A DNA stretch of 64,000 nt from Bacillus sp. AFS073361 (GCF_002567005.1 NZ_NUZU01000039.1:233575-297574), one strand, 5' to 3'. Positions 45,233-53,708 are shown, numbered from the stretch's first letter. Notes: a model not told the origin generated them from the sequence alone. Numbers and translations: made by a program.

Positions 45233-46636
45233 ATGGACAATACAATTGGAGTTATTGGATTAGGTGTAATGGGCAGCAATATTGCCTTAAATATGGCAAA
45301 CAAAGGTGAAAAAGTAGCGGTCTATAATTACACGAGGGATCTCACAGATAAACTTTTACAAAGAATTGACTGTGAAACGATCGCCCCGTATTACGACGTA
45401 CAAAGTTTTGTTCAATCCTTGGAAACCCCTAGGAAGATCTTCCTTATGGTGACCGCTGGGGCAGCCATCGATTCAGTGATTTCATCGTTAGTTCCTTTTC
45501 TTGAGCCTGGGGACATTATTATGGACGGCGGGAACTCCCATTATGAAGATACGGCCAGAAGATATGAGGATCTGAAGTCGAAAGAAATTGAGTATTTAGG
45601 GATTGGCATTTCTGGTGGAGAGGTTGGCGCTTTAAATGGTCCTTCGATTATGCCTGGCGGGGAGAAAGATGCTTATGAAAAAGTAGCGCCCATCCTCACC
45701 AAAATAGCTGCCCAAGTGGATGGTACCCCATGTTGTACATATATTGGTCCAAAAGGTGCAGGGCATTTTGTGAAAATGGTCCACAATGGCATCGAATATG
45801 CTGATATGCAATTGATCGCTGAAGCCTATACCTTTTTAAGGGAAAGATTACAATTATCTGTGAATGAAATTGCCGATACCTTTGAAAAATGGAATCAGGG
45901 TGAACTGAAAAGCTACCTTATCGAAATCACAGCCGAAATTTTAAAGAAGAAGGATGAAAAAACAGGCCTGCCATTGATAGATGTCATTCTTGATAAAGTA
46001 GGGCAAAAAGGGACGGGTAAATGGACAAGTATGCAAGCTATCGATAATGGGATTCCCTTATCCATCATTACGGAGTCATTATTCTCCCGTTATGTATCAT
46101 CTTTAAAAGAAGAACGTGTTTTTGCAGAAGAAATTTTAGCTGGACCGGAAGTGGAGCTGTCAATAGAAGATAAAGATTTGTGGATTGAGCATATTAGACA
46201 GGCTTTATATATGGGTAAAGTTTGTGCCTATGCGCAAGGGTTTACACAATATAAAATGACCTCTGACCTCTATGACTGGAACTTACCATTGGAGGAAATT
46301 GCACTTATTTTCCGCGGCGGGTGTATCATTCGTGCTGAGTTCTTAAACGTAATAAGTGAAGCCTATCAAACACAAGCAAATTTGAAGAATTTATTAATTG
46401 CTCCTTTTTTCGCTGAAAAAGTAAAAGAGTATCAATCAGGTTTAAGGAAAATCGTATGTGAGGGAATTAATTCTGGAATCCCCTTTCCTTGCTTAAGTGC
46501 TTCCCTTTCCTATTTAGATAGCTATCGAAGAGGCCATTCCAATGCCAGCCTTTTACAGGCTCAACGGGATTATTTCGGTGCCCATACTTATGAGCGAATC
46601 GATATGGATGGTGTTTTTCACACTGACTGGAACTAA
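45233..46636 (+). CDS. gntZ: 6-Phosphogluconate dehydrogenase GntZ
   Basis: Oxidises and decarboxylates 6-phosphogluconate to ribulose 5-phosphate. 467 residues, full length. Rossmann fingerprint IGLGVMGSNIALNMANKG; the coenzyme-specificity loop reads VYNYTRD, with Tyr where NADP-specific enzymes have Arg, which suggests NAD use as in the B. subtilis gnt operon enzyme. Active-site signature ISGGEVGALNGPSIMPGG and Lys/Asn in GPKGAGHFVKMVHNGIEY are intact. Last gene of the gnt operon, behind a hairpin. Confidence 0.95.
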   Translation: MDNTIGVIGLGVMGSNIALNMANKGEKVAVYNYTRDLTDKLLQRIDCETIAPYYDVQSFVQSLETPRKIFLMVTAGAAIDSVISSLVPFLEPGDIIMDGGNSHYEDTARRYEDLKSKEIEYLGIGISGGEVGALNGPSIMPGGEKDAYEKVAPILTKIAAQVDGTPCCTYIGPKGAGHFVKMVHNGIEYADMQLIAEAYTFLRERLQLSVNEIADTFEKWNQGELKSYLIEITAEILKKKDEKTGLPLIDVILDKVGQKGTGKWTSMQAIDNGIPLSIITESLFSRYVSSLKEERVFAEEILAGPEVELSIEDKDLWIEHIRQALYMGKVCAYAQGFTQYKMTSDLYDWNLPLEEIALIFRGGCIIRAEFLNVISEAYQTQANLKNLLIAPFFAEKVKEYQSGLRKIVCEGINSGIPFPCLSASLSYLDSYRRGHSNASLLQAQRDYFGAHTYERIDMDGVFHTDWN

Positions 46637-46651
46637 TCTTTAATCAATCAC

Positions 46652-46692
46652 AAAGTCCTATACTCGTTATTGAGTATAGGACTTTGTTCTAT
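46652..46692 (+). terminator. Terminator of the gnt operon
   Basis: AAAGTCCTATACTC and GAGTATAGGACTTT form a perfect 14-bp stem with a 6-base loop, followed by GTTCTATTTTT. Confidence 0.9.
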
Positions 46693-46767
46693 TTTTAGAT
46701 AGAGTGTGAATAGAATGAAACGAAAGGATTATGGAAAGAAAAGCCAACTAATTATAGGAGGGATTTT

Positions 46768-47076
46768 ATGTCAACATCAAGAATACTGAAATGGGTTTCA
46801 GGTGGGCTTGAAGCATTACTGGGAATTCCTGTACTTGGAGGTACGATCGTTATCAGTCTTGTATGGACCCCTCTAGCAATTATGTTAATATTACATATTG
46901 TTACGTTGGTGATTACCAAAAAAGAGGGCAGCGGGTCCATTACAGGTAGTGTCCTTGGAATCATAACTTCATGTATAGGCTGGATTCCGTTTTTAGGAAT
47001 GGTTATGCATATTATCTCTGCAGTTATTCTAATGGTTGATGCAGCTAAGGCAGAAGGCAATCAAGCAGGAAGCTAA
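46768..47076 (+). CDS. Small membrane protein, three helices
   Basis: 102 residues, three hydrophobic segments (LEALLGIPVLGGTIVISLVWTP, LAIMLILHIVTLVI, SVLGIITSCIGWIPFLGMVMHII), glycine-rich and basic in its loops. ATG follows AGGAGGGATTTT. Its last seven codons, EGNQAGS, lie inside a 17-bp perfect palindrome. Family not recognised. It is separated from both neighbours by terminators. Confidence 0.7.
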   Translation: MSTSRILKWVSGGLEALLGIPVLGGTIVISLVWTPLAIMLILHIVTLVITKKEGSGSITGSVLGIITSCIGWIPFLGMVMHIISAVILMVDAAKAEGNQAGS

Positions 47077-47094
47077 TCTTCCTGCTTGATTGCC
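47056..47094. terminator. Palindrome covering the 3' end of the small membrane gene
   Basis: GGCAATCAAGCAGGAAG and CTTCCTGCTTGATTGCC, 17-bp perfect arms with a 5-base loop holding the stop codon. No T tract follows, so it may be a stability or factor-dependent terminator element. Confidence 0.6.
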
Positions 47095-47132
47095 TCACTA
47101 TGTATAAAACCTCTCAAACCTACTCCCCCTGT

Positions 47133-47175
47133 AAAAATCAGATAGGAATACTAACAGTAATCTTATCTGATTTTT
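47133..47175 (-). terminator. Terminator of the sulfate operon
   Basis: AAAAATCAGATA and TATCTGATTTTT form a 12-bp perfect stem with a 19-base loop and T/A tracts on both sides, just after cysA. Confidence 0.85.
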
Positions 47176-47193
47176 ACTGATTAAACTATACTA

Positions 47194-48264
47194 TTAAATG
47201 GAATAATCTTGGGGGATAAAGACTTTTAATTGTTGCGGCTTTACAAACACTTCTTCGCCTGTCTTTAGATTAAGGCTGCGAAATTGCTCCTTTCTTAATT
47301 CTACTTCTAGGTAGTCCCCGTTATCCTTTCGAATTAGTTCAAGTTGGACAGCTGCCCCAACTAAATGAATATAATTAATTTTGGCAGAAACTGAATCCTG
47401 ACTGGCTTCCCTTTCGATACTAATATCATGCGGACGAACATAACCAACTGCCTCGGTATTCTCTATCTCCGAAAATTCTGGAGCATCGACTTCAAAATGC
47501 CCATTCCGTAATTTCCCGTTATGCAGACGACCTTTAAACAAATTCACATTTCCTAAAAAGTGATAAACAAAAGGACTGTTTGGATTTTCATAAACCTCTT
47601 CTGGTGTTCCAATTTGCTCAATCTTCCCTTCATTCATCACGACCACACGATCGGCAACATCCAGCGCCTCCTCTTGGTCATGGGTCACAAATATACTGGT
47701 AATCTGATAATCATCATGAAGTTTTCTTAACCATCTGCGAAGATCTTTCCGGACCTTGGCATCTAAGGCTCCAAATGGTTCATCTAACAATAGCACCTTA
47801 GGCTCCACCGCTAATGCCCGTGCTAATGCGACCCTCTGCCGTTGACCCCCAGACAAATTGGATGGATATCGATCGGCAAAGGCCTCTAGTTTTACTAACT
47901 TTAGTAATTCCATGACCTTTTCTCTTATTTCGTTTTTGGAAGGCCGTAATTTTCTGGGCCGCACTTTTAATCCATAAGCAACATTATCAAAAACAGTCAT
48001 ATGGCGAAACAAAGCATAATGCTGAAAGACAAATCCTACTTTTCGTTCCTTTGTACTGATGTGCGTAATGTCTTCTTCCCCAAACAGAATCGCACCTTGA
48101 TTGGCTGCTTCTAAGCCCGCGATAATCCTCAGCAGCGATGTTTTTCCAGAACCAGACGGACCAAGCAGTGCAACGAGCTCCCCCGTTTGAATATCAAGAT
48201 TTATTTGATCAAGAGCTTGGAAATTTCCAAATGATTTTGAGATATTTTGGATTTGAATACTCAT
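47194..48264 (-). CDS. cysA: Sulfate/thiosulfate ABC transporter ATPase CysA
   Basis: Energy-coupling subunit, 356 residues. Walker A GPSGSGKTSLL, signature motif LSGGQRQRVALARAL, Walker B VLLLDEPFGALD and switch His in VTHDQEEALD. The C-terminal 120 residues form the TOBE-type regulatory domain with YVRPHDISIER, typical of CysA. Start at MSIQIQ, one base after cysW ends, with AAGGAGCG as ribosome site; the longer frame into cysW is rejected. Last gene of the operon. Confidence 0.95.
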   Translation of the reverse strand: MSIQIQNISKSFGNFQALDQINLDIQTGELVALLGPSGSGKTSLLRIIAGLEAANQGAILFGEEDITHISTKERKVGFVFQHYALFRHMTVFDNVAYGLKVRPRKLRPSKNEIREKVMELLKLVKLEAFADRYPSNLSGGQRQRVALARALAVEPKVLLLDEPFGALDAKVRKDLRRWLRKLHDDYQITSIFVTHDQEEALDVADRVVVMNEGKIEQIGTPEEVYENPNSPFVYHFLGNVNLFKGRLHNGKLRNGHFEVDAPEFSEIENTEAVGYVRPHDISIEREASQDSVSAKINYIHLVGAAVQLELIRKDNGDYLEVELRKEQFRSLNLKTGEEVFVKPQQLKVFIPQDYSI

Positions 48265-48265
48265 C

Positions 48266-49153
48266 TTAATGCGCTCCTTCTTCTGATTCAAATGACTTTC
48301 TTGCTTTCCACTCAATGAAATTTTTTACAATCAGTGTAATGATGGCAAACAATGACATTAAGGAAGCCACCGCAAAGGCAGCGGAAAATTGATACTCATT
48401 GTATAAAATTTCGATATGAAGCGGCATCGTATTGGTCAGGCCCCGGATATGTCCCGAAACAACCGATACTGCCCCAAACTCTCCAATCGCCCGCGCACTG
48501 CAGAGAATAACCCCATATAGTAGTCCCCACTTAATATTCGGTAAAGTTACCAAAAAGAATGTTTTCCAGCCGCTCGCCCCTAGCGTCAGAGATGCTTCTT
48601 CATCGGCCGTTCCCTGCGTTTGCATTAATGGAATCAGCTCCCTGGCGACGAATGGCAGTGTCACTAAAAGCGTGGCCAGCGCAATTCCTGGTACCGCAAA
48701 GATGATTTTGATATTATGATCAATTAACCATTGTCCAAATAAACCATGGGCACTAAATAATAAAACAAACACCAATCCCGCAATCACTGGGGAAATGGCA
48801 AATGGAAGATCAATAATCGTAATCAATAGACTTTTTCCCTTAAAATTGAACTTGGTAACCGCCCATGCCGCAGCGACTCCAAAGATGGCATTTAGGGGAA
48901 CAGTAATTAAGGTAATTATCAGTGTTAGCTTAATAGCCGATAATGCGTCTGGATTGCTAATAGCCTCTAGAAAAACTGCCGCCCCTTTATCAAAGGCTTT
49001 GATAAAAATAGCAACCAGTGGCAACACCAAAAACAACCCTAAGAATGCTAAAGCGAGTGTGATGAGTACCCAGCGCACAAGGCGTGGTTCAGAGTTGCTG
49101 GACGAAGCTTGGACCGGTGCTGTTGAATACTGCAATGAGACATTTCCTGCCAT
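48266..49153 (-). CDS. cysW: Sulfate ABC permease CysW
   Basis: Membrane subunit, 295 residues, six hydrophobic segments. The ATPase-docking loop DEEASLTLGASGWKTFFLV and the ending region ARAIGEFGAVSVVSGHIRGLTNTMPLHIEILYNEY are diagnostic for CysW. It works with CysT. Its start is 186 bases from the cysT stop, a gap taken up by a 21-bp tandem repeat, while the cysA gene follows immediately. Confidence 0.94.
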   Translation of the reverse strand: MAGNVSLQYSTAPVQASSSNSEPRLVRWVLITLALAFLGLFLVLPLVAIFIKAFDKGAAVFLEAISNPDALSAIKLTLIITLITVPLNAIFGVAAAWAVTKFNFKGKSLLITIIDLPFAISPVIAGLVFVLLFSAHGLFGQWLIDHNIKIIFAVPGIALATLLVTLPFVARELIPLMQTQGTADEEASLTLGASGWKTFFLVTLPNIKWGLLYGVILCSARAIGEFGAVSVVSGHIRGLTNTMPLHIEILYNEYQFSAAFAVASLMSLFAIITLIVKNFIEWKARKSFESEEGAH

Positions 49154-49205
49154 AAGGACCCCCTTCTAGACCTGTTCTTTTTCATCTGTAGTTTGCTATT
49201 TTTAG

Positions 49206-49317
49206 ATTCGCTGATAGAACCGGTAAATTCGCTGATAGAATCAGTAAATTCGCTGATAGAACCGGTAAATTCGCCGATTGAACCGGTAAATTCGCCGATT
49301 GAACCGGTAAATTCGCC
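49206..49317. repeat. Tandem repeat, 21-bp period, in the cysT-cysW gap
   Basis: Five full units plus a partial one: ATTCGCTGATAGAACCGGTAA (three units, one with TCAG variation) changing to ATTCGCCGATTGAACCGGTAA (two units). The period is a multiple of three and all three minus-strand frames are open through it (one reads TGSISEF repeated), but no start codon with ribosome site precedes it, so I do not call a gene. Confidence 0.9.
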
Positions 49318-49339
49318 TTCCTCAAAAACAATTAAAATA

Positions 49340-50173
49340 CTAAATAAATTTCCTATTCGTCCACCACTGCAATACGTTAATAATAAGTAAGGTCGTGAAA
49401 GAAAAGATCAACATCACGGCCGCAATGGCTGTTGCACCTGCATAATCATACTGTTCTAATTTCGTCATGATTAAAAGTGGGGTAATCTCTGTCCGCATCG
49501 GCATATTTCCTGCAATAAAAACTACCGAACCGTATTCCCCCAGGGCCCGAGCGAAGGCGAGCGCGAAACCAGTCAACGCAGCCGGCATTATTTCTGGAAA
49601 TATTACTTTTACAAATGTTTGCGAACGGTTTGCCCCTAAGCTTGCCGATGCTTCTTCTATTTCTTTCTCCAAGCTTTGCAAGACGGGCTGGACGGTACGT
49701 ACCACAAAGGGCAGACCAATAAAGGTTAATGCCAGTGTAATTCCAAGCGGAGTAAACGCCACCTTAAAACCTAAAAACTGTCCAATCCAGCCATTCTCTG
49801 TATACAATGTCGTTAAGGCAATTCCAGCAATTGCTGTTGGCAGGGCAAACGGCAAATCAACTAGTCCATCAATAATTCGTCGGCCCGGAAATGGATAACG
49901 GACTAGCACCCATGCGATTAATACGCCAAAAATAACATTAATAAACGCGGCGGAAAACGCTGCACCAAAGCTCAATTTATAGGAGGCAACCACCCTTGGA
50001 TCTGAAATCGTCCCCCCAATTTTTGACCACTCAACTGTCACTGAATTAATAAAAATCATTGATAATGGCAGAATAACAAGAATGCTTATATAAAACATCG
50101 TAAACCCTAACGACAGGCCGAATCCCGGCAGAACACTTTTTCTTTTCATTTTCATACTTGCTAATCGAGCCAT
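49340..50173 (-). CDS. cysT: Sulfate ABC permease CysT
   Basis: 277-residue membrane subunit with six hydrophobic segments. After the basic start ARLASMKMKRK comes the first helix, and later the docking loop EEASASLGANRSQTFVKVIFPE and the CysT-typical FARALGEYGSVVFIAGNMPMRTEI. The start follows GGAAGGGGTCAACCTC; sixteen extra residues upstream run into the intergenic region and are rejected. Works with CysW, CysA and Sbp. Confidence 0.94.
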   Translation of the reverse strand: MARLASMKMKRKSVLPGFGLSLGFTMFYISILVILPLSMIFINSVTVEWSKIGGTISDPRVVASYKLSFGAAFSAAFINVIFGVLIAWVLVRYPFPGRRIIDGLVDLPFALPTAIAGIALTTLYTENGWIGQFLGFKVAFTPLGITLALTFIGLPFVVRTVQPVLQSLEKEIEEASASLGANRSQTFVKVIFPEIMPAALTGFALAFARALGEYGSVVFIAGNMPMRTEITPLLIMTKLEQYDYAGATAIAAVMLIFSFTTLLIINVLQWWTNRKFI

Positions 50174-50256
50174 GAGGTTGACCCCTTCCAAATAATATAC
50201 ATGTAGGGCGCCCTCCATCACACTTGATAGAGGACACCCGTCCCACTGAACAACTT

Positions 50257-51327
50257 TTACGGCTGGTAAATCTGATCAAACGTTCCCCCATCATTAAAAT
50301 GCGTCTCTTGTGCTTTTTTCCATCCCCCAAAATCGTCGTCAATGGTCACTAGATTAATTTTTGGAAAGACATCTGCATATTTATCAAGAATCGTTTGATT
50401 GCGAGGACGATAATAGTTCTTAGCGATTATTTCCTGTCCCACATCACTGTATAGATAGTTCAAATAGGCTTCAGCCACCTCTTTTGTTCCCTTTTTCTCG
50501 ACGTTCTTATCCACAACTGCAACTGGTGGTTCGGCAAGAATACTGATGGATGGGACGACAATCTCAAACTTGTCTTTTCCTAATTCATTTAGGGTCAAGA
50601 AGGCTTCGTTCTCCCAGGCAACCAAGACATCACCAATTCCTCTTTCCACGAACGTCGTAGTTGCGCCGCGGGCTCCAGAATCTAAAACTTCTACATTTTT
50701 ATATAGTTGGCTCATAAATTTCTTAACTTTCGTTTCATCACCATTAAATTTATCTTTTGCATAGGCCCAAGCAGCTAAGTAATTCCAGCGGGCACCACCT
50801 GACGTCTTTGGATTCGGGGTGATGACGGAAGTACCTTTTTTCGTTAAATCGTCCCAATCCTTAATTCCCTTAGGATTTCCCTTTCTAACAAGAAACACAA
50901 TCGTCGACGTATATGGTGTGGAGTTATCCTTTAGGTTCTTCTGCCAATCCTTAGAGAGTAAGCCTCCTAGATTCGCAATTTCATCAATGTCATAGGCCAA
51001 TGCTAATGTCACCACATCTGCCTCAAGTCCATCCATAACGGCACGGCCTTGCTTCCCAGAACCGCCATGTGATTGTTGAATCGTCACTTTTTGCCCTTTT
51101 TCGTTTTCCCAGTACTTAGCGAATTCTCCGTTAAATTCTTCATAAAGTTCTCGGGTTGGGTCATATGAGACATTCAATAATTGGACAGGTTCCTTCGTTT
51201 TTGCAGCTTCTTGTTTGGTTCCTCCATCCTTTTTCTCAGAACTTTGGTTGCTTGCCTGTGTACCGCATCCGGCCAAAATAAGAGCGATTAGAATAAGTAC
51301 AGTTGTGAATTTGTAAGTTATTTTCAT
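50257..51327 (-). CDS. sbp: Sulfate-binding lipoprotein Sbp
   Basis: Extracellular receptor for sulfate (or thiosulfate), 356 residues. Lipobox LILAGC with Cys21, then a Ser/Lys/Glu linker. Sbp-family landmarks: LLNVSYDPTRELYEEFN, VTIQQSHGGSGKQ, DVVTLALAYDIDEIA, TPNPKTSGGARWNYLAAWAYA and the C-terminal FDQIYQP. It precedes cysT by 84 bases and follows yezD after a 191-base gap holding a folded leader. Confidence 0.95.
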   Translation of the reverse strand: MKITYKFTTVLILIALILAGCGTQASNQSSEKKDGGTKQEAAKTKEPVQLLNVSYDPTRELYEEFNGEFAKYWENEKGQKVTIQQSHGGSGKQGRAVMDGLEADVVTLALAYDIDEIANLGGLLSKDWQKNLKDNSTPYTSTIVFLVRKGNPKGIKDWDDLTKKGTSVITPNPKTSGGARWNYLAAWAYAKDKFNGDETKVKKFMSQLYKNVEVLDSGARGATTTFVERGIGDVLVAWENEAFLTLNELGKDKFEIVVPSISILAEPPVAVVDKNVEKKGTKEVAEAYLNYLYSDVGQEIIAKNYYRPRNQTILDKYADVFPKINLVTIDDDFGGWKKAQETHFNDGGTFDQIYQP

Positions 51328-51357
51328 TAGTAATTTCCCCCTTTTATAAACGAAAAA

Positions 51358-51466
51358 GACTACTTAATCCTAGACCATTCCTTTTGAATGAATTTCTGCG
51401 TTACGGCCTTAGTAAAAGACCCGTCAGAAATGGTCATCCTTCGGATTGTCTAGAGAATAAGTAGCC
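51358..51466 (-). promoter_or_regulatory. Structured leader between yezD and sbp
   Basis: A nested fold is visible: CTACTTA with TAAGTAG (51360-51366 and 51458-51464), CTAGAC with GTCTAG (51370-51375 and 51448-51453), ATTTCTG with CAGAAAT (51392-51398 and 51425-51431) and ACGG with CCGT inside it. An alternative pairing GACCATT with AATGGTC competes with the second stem. It lies 31 bases before sbp. It does not show the SAM-riboswitch core I would expect in a sulfur operon. Confidence 0.5.
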
Positions 51467-51518
51467 TTCAGTGGACTGATCGGCAATATTTTTAAAATGA
51501 ACGAGATAATAAGTGTTA

Positions 51519-51692
51519 TTACTTTTGTTCTTTCGGGATGTACTTTTTTTGTTGTGCAAATCTAGTTTTCTCTGTTTTATCAATTTGGGTAATGCTGCCA
51601 TCATGTACTGTTATCACCACAGATCCATACTCCAGCCCTTTAAGTATCGACAGTATATAATTTGCTTTTGCTTGATCCACGAATGCCATCAT
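51519..51692 (-). CDS. yezD: YezD-like small protein (DUF2292)
   Basis: 57 residues, below the usual length cut-off. The core ILKGLEYGSVVITVHDGSITQIDKTEKTRF matches the DUF2292/YezD pattern found in sulfur-assimilation operons of bacilli. GAGAGGATGAT precedes two adjacent ATGs (51692 and 51689); either may be used. It lies at the head of the sbp-cysTWA operon on the same strand. The role of YezD is unknown, but its position ties it to sulfate uptake. Confidence 0.85.
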   Translation of the reverse strand: MMAFVDQAKANYILSILKGLEYGSVVITVHDGSITQIDKTEKTRFAQQKKYIPKEQK

Positions 51693-51717
51693 ATCATCCT
51701 CTCTTATTCTACCAATT

Positions 51718-51807
51718 TCATATAAGAATACTTGGTTTTATTGTAAAAAAAAAATGATCCAATGACAGACAACAATGTGGACTGCACTTACTTATTGGAA
51801 AATTCAT
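51718..51807 (-). CDS. Candidate cysteine-rich leader peptide upstream of yezD
   Basis: 29 codons from an ATG with GGAAGGTGA eight bases upstream to a TGA 25 bases before yezD. The peptide begins MNFPISKCSPHCC and holds three Cys in six residues, then ends in a hydrophobic tail. A run of ten T on the minus strand (51745-51754) lies inside it, in codons for three Phe. In a sulfate uptake operon this would suit ribosome-stalling control by cysteine supply. Unproven; it could be a chance frame. Confidence 0.4.
   Translation of the reverse strand: MNFPISKCSPHCCLSLDHFFFTIKPSILI
51719..51747 (-). promoter_or_regulatory. Possible internal promoter before yezD
   Basis: TTTACA (minus strand, 51747-51742) and TATATG (51724-51719) with a 17-base spacer. 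It overlaps the candidate leader peptide, so only one of the two arrangements may be real. Confidence 0.35.
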
Positions 51808-51833
51808 GATCAGTCACCTTCCTAACAAAAGAG

Positions 51834-51884
51834 GCCTATACCCCTTTATTATTTCTAAGAGTATAAGCCTTTGGTTTTCCAATC
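51834..51884. terminator. Terminator-like hairpin between acetyltransferase and sulfur operon
   Basis: On the minus strand GGCTTATACTC and GGGTATAGGCC pair with two mismatches and are followed by TCTTTTG. It would end the acetyltransferase transcript before the sulfur operon. Confidence 0.5.
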
Positions 51885-51976
51885 AGCTTAATTTAACGTT
51901 TACGATATATTTTAATTATTTACATTTTATTCTGACTTTTCCTACCTGTCAAGTGGGTTTTTAAAACCCATTTGAA

Positions 51977-52480
51977 TTATTTTAAAATAAGTCGAAAAGC
52001 TTTTACGATAATACCATCATCGGCAGGCTCGAAGTCGTATTGGGGTAACCGCTCGAAACCCATTCGTTCATATAGATTCATCGCACTTACCATAAAATCC
52101 GCTGTGTGCAGTCCTATCGCTGGATATCCCTGTGCTTTTGCACGCTTCATACATTCTGAGATCAAGGCAGCTGCTACTCCTTTTCCTCGAGCGTGCGGTG
52201 TGACTGCGAGCATCCGGATCTCGGGATAATCCAACTCACCCACCAATCCTTCATAAGCATCAGTTTTGGCTGGAAATAAGGCAACACTGCCTACGATGCT
52301 CCCATCCAACTCCGCAACAATCCGTTCCACATTTTCCTGCAAATCTGCTTCTGACGAAATGGCTTGTTTAAGAGCCTGCCAGTGCTCTTGTGGAATGCTA
52401 TGGGCATGTTCTTCATAGGAGTGAACTCTTTGCTCGCGAATAAATGGGAATTCATCCGCTTCAGCATCACGTATATTCAT
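51977..52480 (-). CDS. GNAT-family N-acetyltransferase
   Basis: 167 residues. The acetyl-CoA binding segment is MLAVTPHARGKGVAAALISECMKRA (Q/RxxGxG/A pattern), followed by LHTADFMVSAMNLYERMGFERL, the usual GNAT C-terminal strand and helix. ATG follows AGGTGGAAAA. Acceptor substrate unknown. Confidence 0.85.
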   Translation of the reverse strand: MNIRDAEADEFPFIREQRVHSYEEHAHSIPQEHWQALKQAISSEADLQENVERIVAELDGSIVGSVALFPAKTDAYEGLVGELDYPEIRMLAVTPHARGKGVAAALISECMKRAKAQGYPAIGLHTADFMVSAMNLYERMGFERLPQYDFEPADDGIIVKAFRLILK

Positions 52481-52510
52481 TTTTCCACCTGCTTTTAATC
52501 AAATTTTTTC

Positions 52511-53515
52511 TCAATCTATTAAGAATTTCTCAGCGTTTTTACTTAAAGCTTCTCGATGATGTTCCGATGTCAAACCAGATAAATCAGGGCCTTTCGGCAA
52601 TATAGTATATCCCTTTTGATCATTACTCGCGATATGGTTTGACAAATGGTAGTGCCGTTTAATCGCATCAAAATCTGTCGTATCACCAAACCCAGGAGTC
52701 TGATAAAGATCCCTTAAATAGCCCCATAGATTAGGAAAATCGACAATCCGATTTCGATTGGCCTTGAAGGCAGAATAATAGGCAGCATCGAAGCGAATTA
52801 ACGTAGCATACAACCGAACATCAGAATCCGTAATAAAATCACCAAATAAGAACCGCTGTTTCGACAAACGCTCCTCCAGCTCATCCAATCTTGCAAATAA
52901 AGTGTCATATGCCTGTTCGTAGGCTTCTTGTGATTGGGCGAATCCACATTTATAGACGCCATTGTTGACTTCATGAAAAATAATATCGTTTAGCGCATCA
53001 ATCTCCGCACGTAAATGCTCCGGATACAGATTAGGTGCCTGCTCTTTATGAAATGGAGCCCAGACCGTTTCGAGATAGTTTGTCAGTTTAAAATAATCAT
53101 TATTAACGACCTTTTGTTCCTTCACATCCACGAAGACAGGCACCGTTGGCCTGCCAGTATAATCTGCAGCTGTTTTTAAATAAATTTCACTCATATACCT
53201 AATTCCTAATACTGGGTCAATGCCGTCCTCATCTAAAGAAAACTCCCAATCCACGTGGGGAAGATTCGGCCGCATAGGACTAGCTATCCCTAAACTGATT
53301 ACTTCCTCTAACCCGAGAACACTGCGGACAATAACCGACCGATGGGCCCATGGGCAGACAGCAGACCATAATAATCGGTAACGCCCGGCTTCAACTGGCA
53401 GTTCCCCATCGTTTTGACCGAAAGGCGTAGTAAATCTATTTTTTTGACGATTAAACGCACCATCTGCAGTAATCTCTTTTGGACTTTTATATATTCCCTG
53501 ATCATCTCGTGACAT
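52511..53515 (-). CDS. Xi-class glutathione S-transferase (glutathionyl-hydroquinone reductase-like)
   Basis: 334 residues. The thioredoxin-like N-terminal half has the catalytic Cys in LLWSAVCPWAHRSVIVRSVLGL, and the C-terminal all-helical half carries LFGDFITDSDVRLYATLIRFDAAYY, both diagnostic of Xi-class enzymes such as E. coli YqjG. They reduce glutathionyl-hydroquinones. Bacilli normally use bacillithiol instead of glutathione, so the natural thiol is probably different. It follows a GNAT gene on the same strand. Confidence 0.9.
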   Translation of the reverse strand: MSRDDQGIYKSPKEITADGAFNRQKNRFTTPFGQNDGELPVEAGRYRLLWSAVCPWAHRSVIVRSVLGLEEVISLGIASPMRPNLPHVDWEFSLDEDGIDPVLGIRYMSEIYLKTAADYTGRPTVPVFVDVKEQKVVNNDYFKLTNYLETVWAPFHKEQAPNLYPEHLRAEIDALNDIIFHEVNNGVYKCGFAQSQEAYEQAYDTLFARLDELEERLSKQRFLFGDFITDSDVRLYATLIRFDAAYYSAFKANRNRIVDFPNLWGYLRDLYQTPGFGDTTDFDAIKRHYHLSNHIASNDQKGYTILPKGPDLSGLTSEHHREALSKNAEKFLID

Positions 53516-53668
53516 AAATGAATCCCCTCTAATAAATATTAAATTCTAAGTAATTCAATCGGTTTTATTAATTTTAGTATGATTAATCAATCTGTATAAG
53601 TCAATAATATTATCTGACTTCATTTAATATTCAGAATCTATACTCCTAAAGCGATCCCCTTCAAACGA

Positions 53669-53701
53669 AAAAGGACATCTCCATGTTGAAGATGTCCTTT
53701 C
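53669..53701 (-). terminator. Terminator of the symporter gene
   Basis: AAAGGACATCT and AGATGTCCTTT form an 11-bp perfect stem with a 9-base loop and TTTTTC on the minus strand. Confidence 0.88.
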
Positions 53702-53708
53702 TCCGCTA

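Noticed and set aside
51358..51466. SAM riboswitch (S-box) before sbp
   Set aside because: The conserved S-box core sequence is not present on either strand.
51513..51725. 70-residue plus-strand frame
   Set aside because: It is the antisense shadow of yezD, which has a domain match and a ribosome site.
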